A stretch of DNA of 64,000 nucleotides from Diplolepis rosae. Its lineage: Eukaryota; Arthropoda; Insecta; Hymenoptera; Diplolepididae. The notes beneath the pieces were generated by a model, which saw only the letters and a program-made list of their open reading frames with translations, did not search any database and had not been told where the DNA came from. The stretch is taken from NCBI GenBank assembly GCA_030998225.1, contig JAPYXD010000045.1:1364001-1428000 (forward strand), written 5' to 3'. Shown here one piece after another: positions 1 to 10,809 of this stretch (position 1 is the stretch's first letter; every line of letters starts with the position of its first letter). Position numbers and translations under genes: made by a program.

Positions 1-1444
1 AATTAAAAAATGTTTATGTGTGGCCAGGGTGCAGATTACTTTCATTCGTTCCTGCGAGAATAGATATAGCTGGTGGAACGAGTCTTGCGACTGCCGGTTT
101 ACTCAACTCTCGATTGAAGCGTGGAGTAAAATAAACGAAAAGCTCGACTATTTTTGTAGTTGAATAAAAGATTTTATTGAAGTTTTTGAAGTGTTGAAAT
201 TCTCATGAAATTTTCCAAGATCATACTGATGTTTATTTCATGCAGACTTTCTTCAAGAAATCGAAGAAAAGTGTTATTTCTTGAACTACATACTTCATAA
301 ATTTGAATTTATCGTTTGCTCCGCGCCTCTTTTGCACGTACTCTCTTCCATTCTTTTACTTTATTTCTCATTCTCACAAACTCTTCTAAATTATCTTTCC
401 TTACGGTTTGATCTCTGGGTATTTTCCAATTGCTTTCATGTCTCAAATAAGTTGGCCGCCTATTTGAGAGGTGTAGAAATTGAAATAATCACTTTGGGGG
501 GAAGCAGTAATTAAAATGGTTATTCAATATACGTAGGGGTATTTGTGTTCAGTACCTTTCTTTTTATTACATTTTGTGGTAATGCAAAATTTTTTCACAT
601 TACAAGATGACTATATTACGTAGTTCCACCGTAATAGATACCCAAGAACAGAATTGGATGGTTGTCGAAAGTTATCCTAATTGAATTAATTGATTTACAA
701 AGTTAACAAATATTGAAATGGATATCTAGATTTTAAACTTCAAACATCTATTGACGTTGAATTCCCTTAGAAAATGATTTTTTAAATGTTTAAATCATCC
801 TAAAACTTTATAAAAATGTTCAGATATTCATTTTAGGTTAATTTTTTTTAAAGTATCTGAAAAAGAAGGGTAATATTTTAAATTATATATTTTGTTCTCT
901 TGAATTTGTCTTCTGCTTCGCGTCTTCTTTACACGAAGTCGAAAGAAATATAATTCTCGATCTTGGCTCAACAGCCATAAACGTGAAATCGAAGCAGGGA
1001 AGTAGGGACATACCGACACGCCGTGTTTGCTTGTGTGAGGTTCCACACGGGTCAGTGGTGGGGGCCACTAAGTTCCACGTTCTGGGTACACTGCCTGACA
1101 CAGTGATCCAAGCCGCATCGGAGAAGCTTGCCCCAGCCGAACTTCAGCGAAATTCGCCTTCTAATGGGCACGTTCATAGAAGATTTGCGAGAAACCAACC
1201 TCCCTGAACTCCCTATGTTGAACCGGCCGTACCGAGAGTCGATCGATAGGTGCCTACATGGTTGACCATCAGTATGAGTAGAGTCTAGGAATCTGACAAG
1301 GACATCAAAAGGAAGAAGTTGTAATATAACAAAATCAAACACCCTTACTCCATATCACAAAATAGACTTAAATTAAAATGGATTAAATTCTGCATGATAA
1401 ATTTTAATTTGATTCAATATTGCGACTTGAATTGAAGATCAATA
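1..1444. other. no supported gene; GC-richer patch at about 980-1320
   Basis: AT-rich sequence with short open frames only. From about 980 to 1320 base composition becomes much more GC-rich and overlapping frames stay open on both strands. None has a recognisable domain, and overlapping open frames are expected in GC-rich DNA. I see no RNA gene or terminal repeat here. Confidence 0.5.
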
Positions 1445-1495
1445 TACACGGTGACCCATTTTAATCCATAATCCCAAATATCTTCTAAAATACTT

Positions 1496-2964
1496 TGTAA
1501 TGCTATGCTTAATTTTTATGCAATAGAGCACCCCTTCGGCACCGAGCCTCCACCAGTATGTCTTAGGACATCAAAACAAACGATTTTACACAAAATCAAA
1601 ATATCGCGAAACAATTTTCGTTGGGCGCCAGACCGACAAGGTCACCTCAGTTCGATAAAATTAAAAGAAACAGGGGGGGGGGGGAGCGACAGATTCGAAA
1701 TTAATGAGAGGGGTGCCCTGGTGGAAACTGGGTGTACCGGACTTTCGGCTAGCTCAGCTCGAATTCGGCAGAGTGGGGGAGTTTCTGGATGGGAATGGAC
1801 CAAAGAAAAGGTTCGCTCAATACACAAATGAAGTGGGCCTATGCCGGGTTAAATTGAAATAAAACAATAGTATATTATGTGCCTAGGCACAGAATGAGGG
1901 TGATTGCGTGACGAGCGACAATGCTCGCAGGAGATCGAAGCCAAGGCGTAGTCGAGGCATAGCCGAGACGTAGCTGAGGCAAAGCAGAGACGAAGCCGAG
2001 ACAAAGCCGAGACGAATCCGAGGCGCGATCAGTCCTGCGAGCATTTTCGCGAGTCTCGCAATGTCCCGAATTGTGTGCATTGGCACATATTCTATTTTAT
2101 GAGACTGTGGTGCGGATACGAGTTTTTATGCGTACATTGGAATCTAATCTAGTACTTATTGTAGTTATTTGCTGCGCTAGTTGTACGAAGCGGGCGCAAA
2201 TTGGCGACTAGTCCCGGCCATTTTGATTTTATCGGTCTTGTGTAGTAGCCAGTGCTAACGCTGTACGAAGAAGAAGTGAGAAGAAGAAGAAGAAGAAGAA
2301 ATAGATTGCGTTCCGCTGTACGAAGAAGAAGTGAGAAGAAGAAGAATTAGAAATATATTGCGTTCCGCTGTAAGACTATAGTGCACATGCACAGTTCAAT
2401 TTCTACATTGTATTCCTCTGTAACGGAATATACAACATTGCTTTACTCTCAGCTGTAACGGAAAAACGAGTTTCCGCGGCTGAGGCACATAAATTTTATT
2501 TAAACTGCAACTTTTTTGACCCGACATTTGGTAGCGCCAACTTGCAGCTATGATAAAGAGGATGCTAAACGTGGAAACATTAGGAGCGCACAAAAACAAT
2601 ATTAGATCTCATATTTTTAAGAAAAAAAGGGGGGGGGTCGAAAACGGAGGATTCGGCAATACTAAAATATATTAAAAAAGGGGAGGGGCTAACCTTAGGG
2701 GTTAGGCTACTTCGTCCGGTACTCAGGGACGGGGTCGAAAACTCTTTAAAATAAAGGAATCGAAAAAAATGGGGGGGGGGTCGTTAACACTTTTGGGGTC
2801 TTAACTCACAACAATACAAAAAAAGGAGTCACTAAAATCTAGGCCCAAACCGGGAATCCGCCCTGACACGTGCCAAATTATTAATCTAAAAGCCAACTGT
2901 AACAAAACTGTGGCCACGTATATTTTGTTCATAATTGTGAGTTACAAAATTTTGCAACGTCACA
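1496..2964. mobile_element. TG...CA insertion with 4-bp duplication ACTT (solo-LTR-like)
   Basis: This block interrupts the left arm of family A copy 1. It starts TGTAATGC, ends CGTCACA and is flanked by ACTT at 1492-1495 and 2965-2968. Removing it with one ACTT restores the arm to match the opposite arm. TG...CA ends with a 4-bp duplication are typical of LTR retroelements. Only one terminus of each kind is present and no coding region is seen, so a solo LTR or a very short LTR element is the best reading. It contains G-homopolymer runs and a repeat shared with 54404-54992. Confidence 0.65.
1865..2493. repeat. dispersed repeat family B, copy 1
   Basis: It begins CAATAGTATATTATGTGCC, ends near GAGGCACATAAA, and is clearly homologous to 54404-54992. 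Inside is a short degenerate tandem block (about 1935-2030) of 10-12 bp units built on the pattern GAAGCCGAGAC, followed by GAAGAAGAA runs near 2265-2350. No coding capacity is evident. This copy lies inside the 1496-2964 insertion; its right terminus has diverged from copy 2. Confidence 0.75.
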
Positions 2965-3510
2965 ACTTAATCTACGAAAAAATGTTTCGGGCAATGGTTG
3001 AACAGGGCCGAGGGGAACATTTGACTGTACCATCAATTTTGATGTGGATGTCAATTTTCAAGGTCAAATGGAGGTAAGAGCCTTTTCTTAAATGAGAACC
3101 CCTATTTTTGACTGCGGATTCGAAAAGAGCGGGAAATTTCACGTCAAAAATGACCTGTGGAAAAATGGTTTTTGTGACCTTGGAAAGGTAAAAAATTAGT
3201 GTCATTTGTCTGAGAAACGACCAGATGCGTTTTTTCTGAATTGTCTTGGTTTTGTGGGGTAAACAAACGTTTAAGAGGCTTTAAAAAAGTCGATAAAATG
3301 TTGAGGTGTACATCACCTTGACCATCATAACCTTCAAGTCAATTTTCAAGGTGACTTGAAGGTCAAGACGATTTTTCTTAGATTGAACTCTGTGCCCGGA
3401 TAAATTTTTTTTGTAGACTTCAGGCTGTGGATTGTTATAAAAACACCCCCCCCTCCCCCCAAACACACCCATACGGTAACAATTATTTCGGATAAGATGT
3501 AAAGACTGAT

Positions 3511-3763
3511 GTCACAGAGAAGTGACATTGTCAAGATTGTCACTTTTGTAACTTTTTTGTAGAGGCAAGGGGACTCACTTTAATCAACCACCCGAAACGT
3601 GAGAAGCATGGGGAACTCAAGACAAGAAAGGACCCCAAAGAAAACAGAACTTAATACGTCTACGCCGTTGTTTCTGGGCAACGCTAAAAGTAAGGAAAAA
3701 GTATCTTTTTTGTAACTAGTCACAGAGAAGTGACATTGTCAAGATTGTCACTTTTGAAACTTT
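3511..3763. repeat. direct repeats flanking the loop of family A copy 1
   Basis: A block of about 45 bp starting GTCACAGAGAAGTGACATTG occurs at 3511-3557 and again at 3719-3763, in direct orientation, at the two edges of the central loop. The repeat is itself partly palindromic (GTCAC...GTGAC). The roughly 160 bp between has no clear coding content. Family A copy 2 lacks this loop. Confidence 0.7.
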
Positions 3764-3809
3764 GTATAAATAGTCACGATCTTTACATCTTATCCGAAAT
3801 GATTTTTAC

Positions 3810-3812
<3 letters not shown>

Positions 3813-3866
<54 letters not shown>

Positions 3867-3867
3867 T
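3813..3867 (+). repeat. (TG)n microsatellite
   Basis: Nearly pure TG dinucleotide repeat of about 55 bp followed by a G run, inside the right arm of family A copy 1. The frame across it is low-complexity, not a gene. Confidence 0.95.
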
Positions 3868-4526
3868 TGGGGGGGGGGGTGTTGTTATAACAATCCCCAG
3901 CCTGAAGTCTACAAAAAAAATATATCCGGACACAGAGTTCAATCTAAGGAAAATCGTCTTGACCTTCAAGTCACCTGGAAAATTGACCTGAAGGTCATGA
4001 TGGTTAAGGTGATATACACCTTAACATTTCATCGACTTTTGTGAAGCATCTTGAACGTTTGTTTATCCCGAAAAACCAATACAATTCAGAAAAAGGACAT
4101 CTGGTCGTTTCTCAAACATTTGACCTTAATTTTTTACCTTTCCAAGGTCACAAAATCCATTTTTCCACAGGTCATTTTTGACGTGAAATTTCCCGCTCTT
4201 TTTAAATCCGCACTCAAAAATAGGGATTCTCATTTGTGGAAAGGATCTTACCTCCATTTGAACTTGAAAATTGACCTCAAGGTCAAAATTGATGGTACAG
4301 TCAAATTTCCTCCTCGGTCCTGGTCAACCTTTGTGCGAGCCATTTTTTCGTTGATAAAGTATTTTAGAAGATATTTGGGATTATAGATTAAAATGGGTCA
4401 CCGTGTATACAGAGTGGTCATAAGGAGTAGACGTGTGCATTCTGTCGGATCGAATGTTGTAAGGGATTTGTCTATTTTACTTCATTTAGTGAAATTTCAT
4501 TATATAGGAATACTGCAAGACATCAA

Positions 4527-6742
4527 AGTCCAGTCAAATTAGCCGATTTTTGGCCCGTTTTGGGGAATAAATCCTACAGCTACCAAAAAAATCAGAGACC
4601 TTCTCGCGGGTGTTAGAAACAATCCGAGTACAAATTGGACAGCGATTTTTGTACGCTTCGATATAAGGGAGAGGGTTTAAGTTAAAAATTCGTGTTGTTT
4701 TCCATTTACGCGTGGATTGATGAAAACGAGTGCTTCAGAGAGAAAAAGTTTTCAAACAAAAGTTGTAGAGCGGGTAATTTCCCATAGGAATGTTCAAACG
4801 CCATTGAGCCCAATTAATTTGTTCATTAGTTATTCAATTTTTATCTAAGAAATCACAAAAAAGTTTAACTAGTCATAAGTTGTTAAAAAATGCAACTCGA
4901 GTTTTCTCGTTCATTGGAATATATAGTATTTCAGAAGTGCTACAATTGTCTCTTTTGTCAATTTTCTCTATCTGTCATCGTTCCCGAGTTATTAATTTTG
5001 CAACTAAGAAAAAGGCTTTTTGTAAAATGCCAGTAACTTTTCCATCAGGGTCGGAGAAAAATTTAGCACAGTCAGGATCTCTTCTAAGGGGTACATTTTA
5101 TCATAAATAATTGATTTTTTCATTTGTTTATAAAAATTCACTGTTTTATTACATTTTGCAACTAAGACCGGTTGTTTAATTGCTTCTAAATCAGCAACAA
5201 AACAGCAGATGAATTTTCTACATGTTGCAATGGAAAGCTGAAATATTTTACAAAATGTTAGCGCAGATCAAATTTGATTATAACAAATAGCAACGAAAAT
5301 AACTTTTTTTTTATTTAATTCATAACTTCGGTTCTACTCAATATTAAGAACTCGGACTGGCACGAAATTTAAGAGCGGCGTTTAAACTAACAATACATGA
5401 CAAGCTCAATATCGAGCCGCCCTTTGTGCCTTCGGGATAGCCGGTGAAAGTCAGCCCTCGCCGTGAGCAAGCTCACTGTCGCGCCGCGGCGTAGGAGTGA
5501 GGATAGAGATTCTCCGCTTTTCCGAGGCTAATGCGTATCCGCGCGAAAGCGACTAATGGAAAAAAAAATTTGAATGCATTTTCCACCTCTAAGGGTTGAA
5601 AATTATCGTTTGAAAATATCACGATTATTATTATTATGACGCGCTGTACCGATTTAAAAAGAAAAAGGTCGAAATTGGAGCCATACTTCCCGAGATATTG
5701 CATTTTTTTCCATTAGTCGCTTTCGCGCGGATACGCGTTAGCCTCGGAAAAGCGGAGAATCTCTATCCCCACTCCTACGCCGCGGCGCGACAGTGAGCTT
5801 GCTCATGGCGAGAGCTGACTTTCACCGGCTATCCCGAGGGCACAAAGGGCGGCTCGATATTGAGCTTGTCATGTATTGTTAGTTTAAACGCCGCTCTTAA
5901 ATTTCGTGCCAGTCCGAGTTCTTAATATTGAGTAGAACCGAAGTTATGAATTAAATAAAAAAAAAGTTATTTTCGTTGCTATTTGTTATAATCAAATTTG
6001 ATCTGCGCTAACATTTTGTAAAATATTTCAGCTTTCCATTGCAACATGTAGAAAATTCATCTGCTGTTTTGTTGCTGATTTAGAAGCAATTAAACAACCG
6101 GTCTTAGTTGCAAAATGTAATAAAACAGTGAATTTTTATAAACAAATGAAAAAATCAATTATTTATGATAAAATGTACCCCTTAGAAGAGATCCTGACTG
6201 TGCTAAATTTTTCTCCGACCCTGATGGAAAAGTTACTGGCATTTTACAAAAAGCCTTTTTCTTAGTTGCAAAATTAATAACTCGGGAACGATGACAGATA
6301 GAGAAAATTGACAAAAGAGACAATTGTAGCACTTCTGAAATACTATATATTCCAATGAACGAGAAAACTCGAGTTGCATTTTTTAACAACTTATGACTAG
6401 TTAAACTTTTTTGTGATTTCTTAGATAAAAATTGAATAACTAATGAACAAATTAATTGGACTCAATGGCGTTTGAACATTCCTATGGGAAATTACCCGCT
6501 CTACAACTTTTGTTTGAAAACTTTTTCTCTCTGAAGCACTCGTTTTCATCAATCCACGCGTAAATGGAAAACAACACGAATTTTTAACTTAAACCCTCTC
6601 CCTTATATCGAAGCGTACAAAAATCGCTGTCCAATTTGTACTCGGATTGTTTCTAACACCCGCGAGAAGGTCTCTGATTTTTTTGGTAGCTGTAGGATTT
6701 ATTCCCCAAAACGGGCCAAAAATCGGCTAATTTGACTGGACT
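4527..6742. mobile_element. 2.2-kb near-perfect foldback element with 5-bp duplications
   Basis: Positions 4527-5566 are the reverse complement of 5703-6742 with only a few mismatches and no net indel: 1040-bp arms and a 136-bp loop. The element starts AGTCCAGTCAAATTAG and ends CTAATTTGACTGGACT. Directly outside both ends is ATCAA (4522-4526 and 6743-6747), a target-site duplication, so this looks like a transposed unit and not a simple duplication. The arms hold only a mirrored 76-codon open frame (4880-5110 and 6159-6389) with no recognised domain. I cannot assign a superfamily: long TIRs with 5'-AG ends recall Polintons, but those make 6-bp duplications. An assembly foldback is possible but would not be expected to create flanking duplications. 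Confidence 0.85.
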
Positions 6743-6749
6743 ATCAAGA

Positions 6750-8225
6750 TGTATGCAACTAATGTTTTAGTCACCATATTCTTACTAGCCTCAGATAGTT
6801 TTATATAAATCGTTAAATCGAACTAAAATAATGGTTCTGATATTTTCTAAGTTGGTTCACAAATATTGAAAAATGTTTCATATCGATTTTTATACATGGA
6901 GTTCATACAAAAACACTATCTAAAATCTCAAATTCTTAACTTATATTTCAGAGTCACCATATTCTCGATATCAACAGATAATTTTGAAAGTCGTTCCCAT
7001 GACAAGAATAATTGTTTTTTATTTTCATAAAATGGCTATAACGTGTGTTGTTTTATGTTTCTATAACGGCTGTCATGTGAAAATTTTTTTTTTCGATAAT
7101 CTGATATTTATAGTTATCGCTTTCCAGTAGCGAAAAATTCGATACAAAATAAATATGGTGACTTTAAAACATTAGTTATAAATTTGAGGTTTTCAATAAA
7201 TTGACATTGAACAGTTATTTTAGTTCCAGTCAACGATTTCCCAAATTTGAAAAAAGAATTTTTTACATGAAAGCTGGTAATGAAGATAAAACTGCACTCA
7301 GGAGCAATTTCATCCAATTAAGAAGTGATTATTGTTGTCTCCGAAACGATCTCCTGTATCGAAAATGTGGCGAATTCAAAACGTTAGATGTTGATTAAGG
7401 ATTCACAAAAAGTGATGCATTGTACATCGGAGGTTCGGCCACTCGAAAGCGATGGTTATAAATTCCAGATTATTCAGAAAATGAATTTTTAGAAATTTTC
7501 AGTATGAATGCTGATAGAGGACATAAAACTACATTTTTTAGCCATTTTAAAAAAGTTAAAAACTATTTTTCTTTGCCTAATAACCGATTATCAAATTATT
7601 CTCTGTGGGTATCGAGGACATACCCGCGAAAAAAAGGTGATCTTGTTAGATCTGGTCAGATCAAATTCCCAGATCTAACCACATCTTGATTTTGTCGAGA
7701 TCTGACCAGATCTGACCAGATATGATCAGATCTAAAGTAGATCTGGTCATATCTCGACAAAATCAAGATCTGGTTAGATCTGGAAATTTGATATGACCAG
7801 ATCTAACAAGATCAACTTTTTTTCCGCGGGTAGTGACTACGAAATGTTAGTTATGAATTAAGGGTTTTCGATAGAGAGATACTGTGTACATTACTGATAT
7901 TCTGACTGATAAAGAAAATGAATCTCTTTTTGTACTACGCTTTGGCGTTGTCTCAGCTTCGCCTTGTCTTCGGCTTGTATTCTGCATTCTGTCTCTAGTC
8001 ATCGATTTTTTAAATACTCTGTTTATATCCAGGGATGGCCACTTGAAAGCGATATTTATCAATTCATGATTATTGAGAAAATAATATCGCATACATTTTT
8101 AGTATGATTGCTTGTAGAAAAGATGAATTTATACTTGCAAGACATTTTACAAAAATGTAAAACCATTATTTTAAGCCAGAAGAACGATTCTCAAAATCTT
8201 TATTTGTAAATGGTGATGTCTTGCA
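6750..8225. repeat. degenerate long-period repeat block
   Basis: Several motifs recur in order: GTTAGTTATGAATTAAGGG (7843) resembles 7171, GGCCACTYGAAAGCGAT occurs at about 7437 and 8036, and AGTCACCATATT occurs near 6770 and 6951. Corrected for the MITE at 7623-7830, the spacing is about 390-460 bp. Positions 7934-7976 also carry a short GAAGC/GAGAC-type stretch resembling the minisatellite of family B in reverse. No gene is supported. Confidence 0.55.
7623..7830. mobile_element. 208-bp fully palindromic MITE, TA duplication
   Basis: The ends are CCCGCG...CGCGGG, flanked by TA at 7621-7622 and 7831-7832. Almost the whole element is two arms of about 100 bp that pair with each other. The arms are dense in AGATCTGGTCAGATC-like words. 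The TA duplication suggests mobilisation by a Tc1/mariner-type transposase (inference). It sits inside the degenerate repeat block. Confidence 0.8.
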
Positions 8226-8734
8226 GAATTTCCAAATACTTAAATCTATCATTTTGTCCGGTGGTGAAGCTCGTAGCAACTACTTCATTTTCTTTGAATT
8301 TTGCTTTTAGAAAACGTTTTGAAAACTTAAAAACATTCTGCAGAGACAAATTCCGAAGAAAACTAAACCAATACAAATGATGTTACAAATACTTATTTAA
8401 ATATGTCTGAAAGAATAAACAATTTTAAGAGTTATTTTTAACCCTCAAGAAATTTTCTGAAAATTTTTGCTAAAAATGATTCAAGTTAAAAACTTATTAT
8501 AACTAAGAATTATTCTTTTCAAATCCCACAAACCAATAAGAACAATAAAGGTCTTTATACGTTTCAAATTCAACATTAAATATAATTTATTTTGAACTGT
8601 AAAATTTTAAAATATAAAAGTGAATACGCGTCTGAATAAACAAAATATGAAATTGCATTTTCATGATGAATCAATATATACAGCAATGAAGAAGCCCCGT
8701 GCTTCCTTGGTCATGACTGAGACAATATTCTTAC
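8226..8734. other. no supported feature
   Basis: AT-rich sequence just downstream of the last visible exon of the B-box gene (minus strand). It is probably intron; I see no exon, RNA gene or repeat ends. Confidence 0.4.
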
Positions 8735-8962
8735 TTGTTGTATTTCGGGATTCCATGTAGTGGAAGCTGACAGGTCGCAAACGCTAGCGGATTGAACAAT
8801 TTTTCTAGCTGGCAAAGATGACGAGGATATTAAAATGTGCCCAGAATTTTCAATGCCTATCGATTTACAACTCAATGTATCTCTTGATGTATCAGAAGAT
8901 GGAGGTCTGCGTCTATTTGAATCTTGAGCTCTCATTGCTTCCTGATACCTTCGATATCTTTC
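8735..8962 (-). CDS. coding exon of the B-box (LUBEL-like) gene
   Basis: A 228-bp phase-0 exon of 76 codons on the minus strand. The acceptor is ATTCACAG before 8962 and the donor GTAAGAA starts at 8734. It continues the frame of the exon at 9052-9258 across an 89-bp intron, giving ...STLQ joined to ERYRRYQEAMRAQ. That junction is charged and probably helical; the rest is Ser/Arg-rich linker with no named domain. Downstream exons, which should carry the catalytic RBR region if the assignment is right, are not visible before position 1 and may lie outside the window. Confidence 0.65.
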
Positions 8963-9051
8963 CTGTGAATTTGATCAATTGATTAATTTGGAGCAAAATG
9001 CAAATTAAATTTGAAAGTAATAAAATTAAAAATAAAATTTAAAAGACCCAC

Positions 9052-9258
9052 TTGCAGTGTTGACATCTTATCTGTACCGGCTATAGCAGCAGCTTTAGTA
9101 ATATTTGTATTTGACGATGGTTTTAAGTGACTATTTATGCAAGTAGGAGTTGGAATCGATGGCAATGGTCTTGAACCGTTGACGATGTTCTTCTCTAAAC
9201 TTTTTCTTTTATCGGTCATGGTAATTTTCTCATCTTCTTTGTTCAATGTCGCTTTAAC
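9052..9258 (-). CDS. coding exon of the B-box (LUBEL-like) gene
   Basis: A 207-bp phase-0 exon of 69 codons on the minus strand. The acceptor AATTTCAG precedes 9258 and the donor GTGGGTC starts at 9051. The peptide is Lys/Ser/Pro-rich and probably disordered, including SRPLPSIPTPT. It joins in frame to 16477-16914 upstream and 8735-8962 downstream. Assignment to the same gene rests on matching phases, strand and order; I see no transcript evidence. Confidence 0.6.
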
Positions 9259-9512
9259 CTGAAATTATTAAACAGAAATAAACCAATCAAGTCAATTGTA
9301 TTAATTAACTACCATACATTGTTGGTTGGGACCAATAACGTACTTATTTAGAAAAAGAGAAAGAACGTACCTATTTAGGAATTAAAATTTATAATTAAAC
9401 AATTAGGGATCAATTAAAAAAGCATTTAGCATATTTCCTCAATTTATATAAATTTGATCAGCTTTGGTTGTCAGTTTTTTTTATTCAAAGTGCATTTTGC
9501 ATGCCATATATA

Positions 9513-10807
9513 ACACGTGGATCAATAATTCCCGGGACTAACTAGGATAAACACATTTTTTTGGCAAAACTTGACTTTATTCATCAACATAGTCTCCTTC
9601 AAAAGCAACACAATCAGTCCAGCGCTTCTCTAACATTTCAATACCTTTCTTGTGGAACAATTTATCTTTGACCTCGAAATAAGCATTCGTTTCGGTGATG
9701 ACTTCCTCGCTGGAGTATAATCTCTTTCCTTGGAGCATTTTTTTGAGGTCTGAAAACAGGTAGTAGTCGCTGGGAGCCAGATCCGGTGAATATGGTGGGT
9801 GCGGAAGCAATTCGAAGCTCAATTCATTCAATTTCGTCATGGTAGCGAGCGACTTATGACACGGCGCATTGTCTTGGTGAAAGAGCACTTTTTTCTTGTT
9901 CATTTGGAGCCGTTTCTCACTGATTTCGTTCTTTAAACGCATCAATTTGGCCAATGTAACGTTCGCTACTGATCGTCTTGCCTTTTACAAGGTAGTCGAT
10001 GAACAAAACTCCATGAGCATCCCAAAATACTGAGGCCATAACCTTACCGGCCCACATTTGCGTTTTTGGCCGCTTTGGACGCTTCTCACCGACTGCAGTC
10101 CACTCGGCTGACGACCGCTTTGACTCCGGAGTGTAGTGATGGATCCAGGTTTCGTCTATTTTCACATACCGACGCAAAAAATTCGGTTTAATTCGGCGAA
10201 ACAACTCCAAACAGCGCTCGGAATCAACCAAACATTGTCGTTTTTGATCCACCGTGAGCAAACGCGGCACCCACTTTGACAACAGCTTCCTCATAGACAA
10301 ATGTTCATGCAAAATAGCGTACACACTGCTGTACGATATCTTTAAGGTGTCAGCTATCTCACGCAATTTTAATTTACGGTTTTCGAAAACGATTTGGTGG
10401 ACTTTTTTTATGGTTTCCGGTGTAACTACCTCATTTGGCCGGCCGGAGCGTTCAGCATCTTCAGTGTCTGTACGACCACGTTTAAACTCAGCATACCAAC
10501 GACAAATAATTTTTTTTGATGGAGCAGAGTCCCCGTAGCACTTTTCAAGCTATTGCTGAGCTTGCAATGTGTTTTTTTTTCATCAAAAAGCAATGGTAAA
10601 TCAACACACTAAATTGTTTCAAATCGATTGTTTTGAGAATATCAAGACTAGCGTCACTTAAATCACTGTAACTCGTGGACCAAACATCAGAATGTCATGA
10701 AATTTTGACAGGTATCTTTTGAAGGTTGGTACTTATGAAAAATCATACAGAACTTTTATTTGCAACTCCATCTATGTGTCAGTCCCGGGACTTATTGATC
10801 CACGTGT
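9513..10807 (-). mobile_element. mariner element, nearly complete, with TIRs and TA duplication
   Basis: The ends are inverted copies of ACACGTGGATCAATAA followed by TCCCGGGACT, flanked by TA at 9511-9512 and 10808-10809. Total length is 1295 bp, the size of a full mariner. It encodes a minus-strand transposase relic (9577-10548). The element lies in the large intron of the B-box gene and is the best-preserved mariner in the window. Confidence 0.95.
9577..10548 (-). pseudogene. mariner transposase (DD34D), frameshifted
   Basis: The product would cut and paste the element by binding its TIRs. On the minus strand a helix-turn-helix region (YGDSAPSKK, ERSGRPNEV, KLREIADTLKISY) is followed by the catalytic motifs DETWIHH (first Asp), HQDNAPCH (second Asp) and SPDLAPSDYYLF (third Asp), so all three catalytic residues remain. 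A one-base frameshift near 9950-9958 splits the protein into two overlapping frames. Near the N-terminus, around 10549-10551, an in-frame TAG interrupts the expected start. It is therefore inactive as written but young-looking. Confidence 0.93.
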
Positions 10808-10809
10808 TA

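Larger units (their letters stand above)
1447..4405. repeat. long-TIR foldback element, family A, copy 1 (interrupted)
   Basis: The two ends are inverted copies beginning CACGGTGACCCATTTTAAT, each flanked by TA (1445-1446 and 4406-4407). After removing a nested insertion (1496-2964), the left arm (to about 3508) and right arm (about 3775-4405) pair over roughly 600 bp, leaving a loop of about 260 bp. There is no intact transposase; the open frames in the arms are by-products of the repeat. The TA duplication and the termini fit a non-autonomous element mobilised by a Tc1/mariner-type transposase (inference). A second copy is at 43338-44212. Confidence 0.85.

Noticed and set aside
3730..4386. 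Frames of 104 and 111 codons, repeated at 43487-44193
   Set aside because: They lie in arms of the family A foldback, cross the TG microsatellite, and recur only because the repeat recurs.
4880..6389. Identical 76-codon frames at 4880-5110 (+) and 6159-6389 (-) as a duplicated gene
   Set aside because: They are mirror images within the 1040-bp foldback arms and show no recognisable domain.
4527..6742. Polinton/Maverick relic
   Set aside because: Ends begin AG and TIRs are long, but the duplication is 5 bp instead of 6 and no Polinton gene is present; left unclassified.
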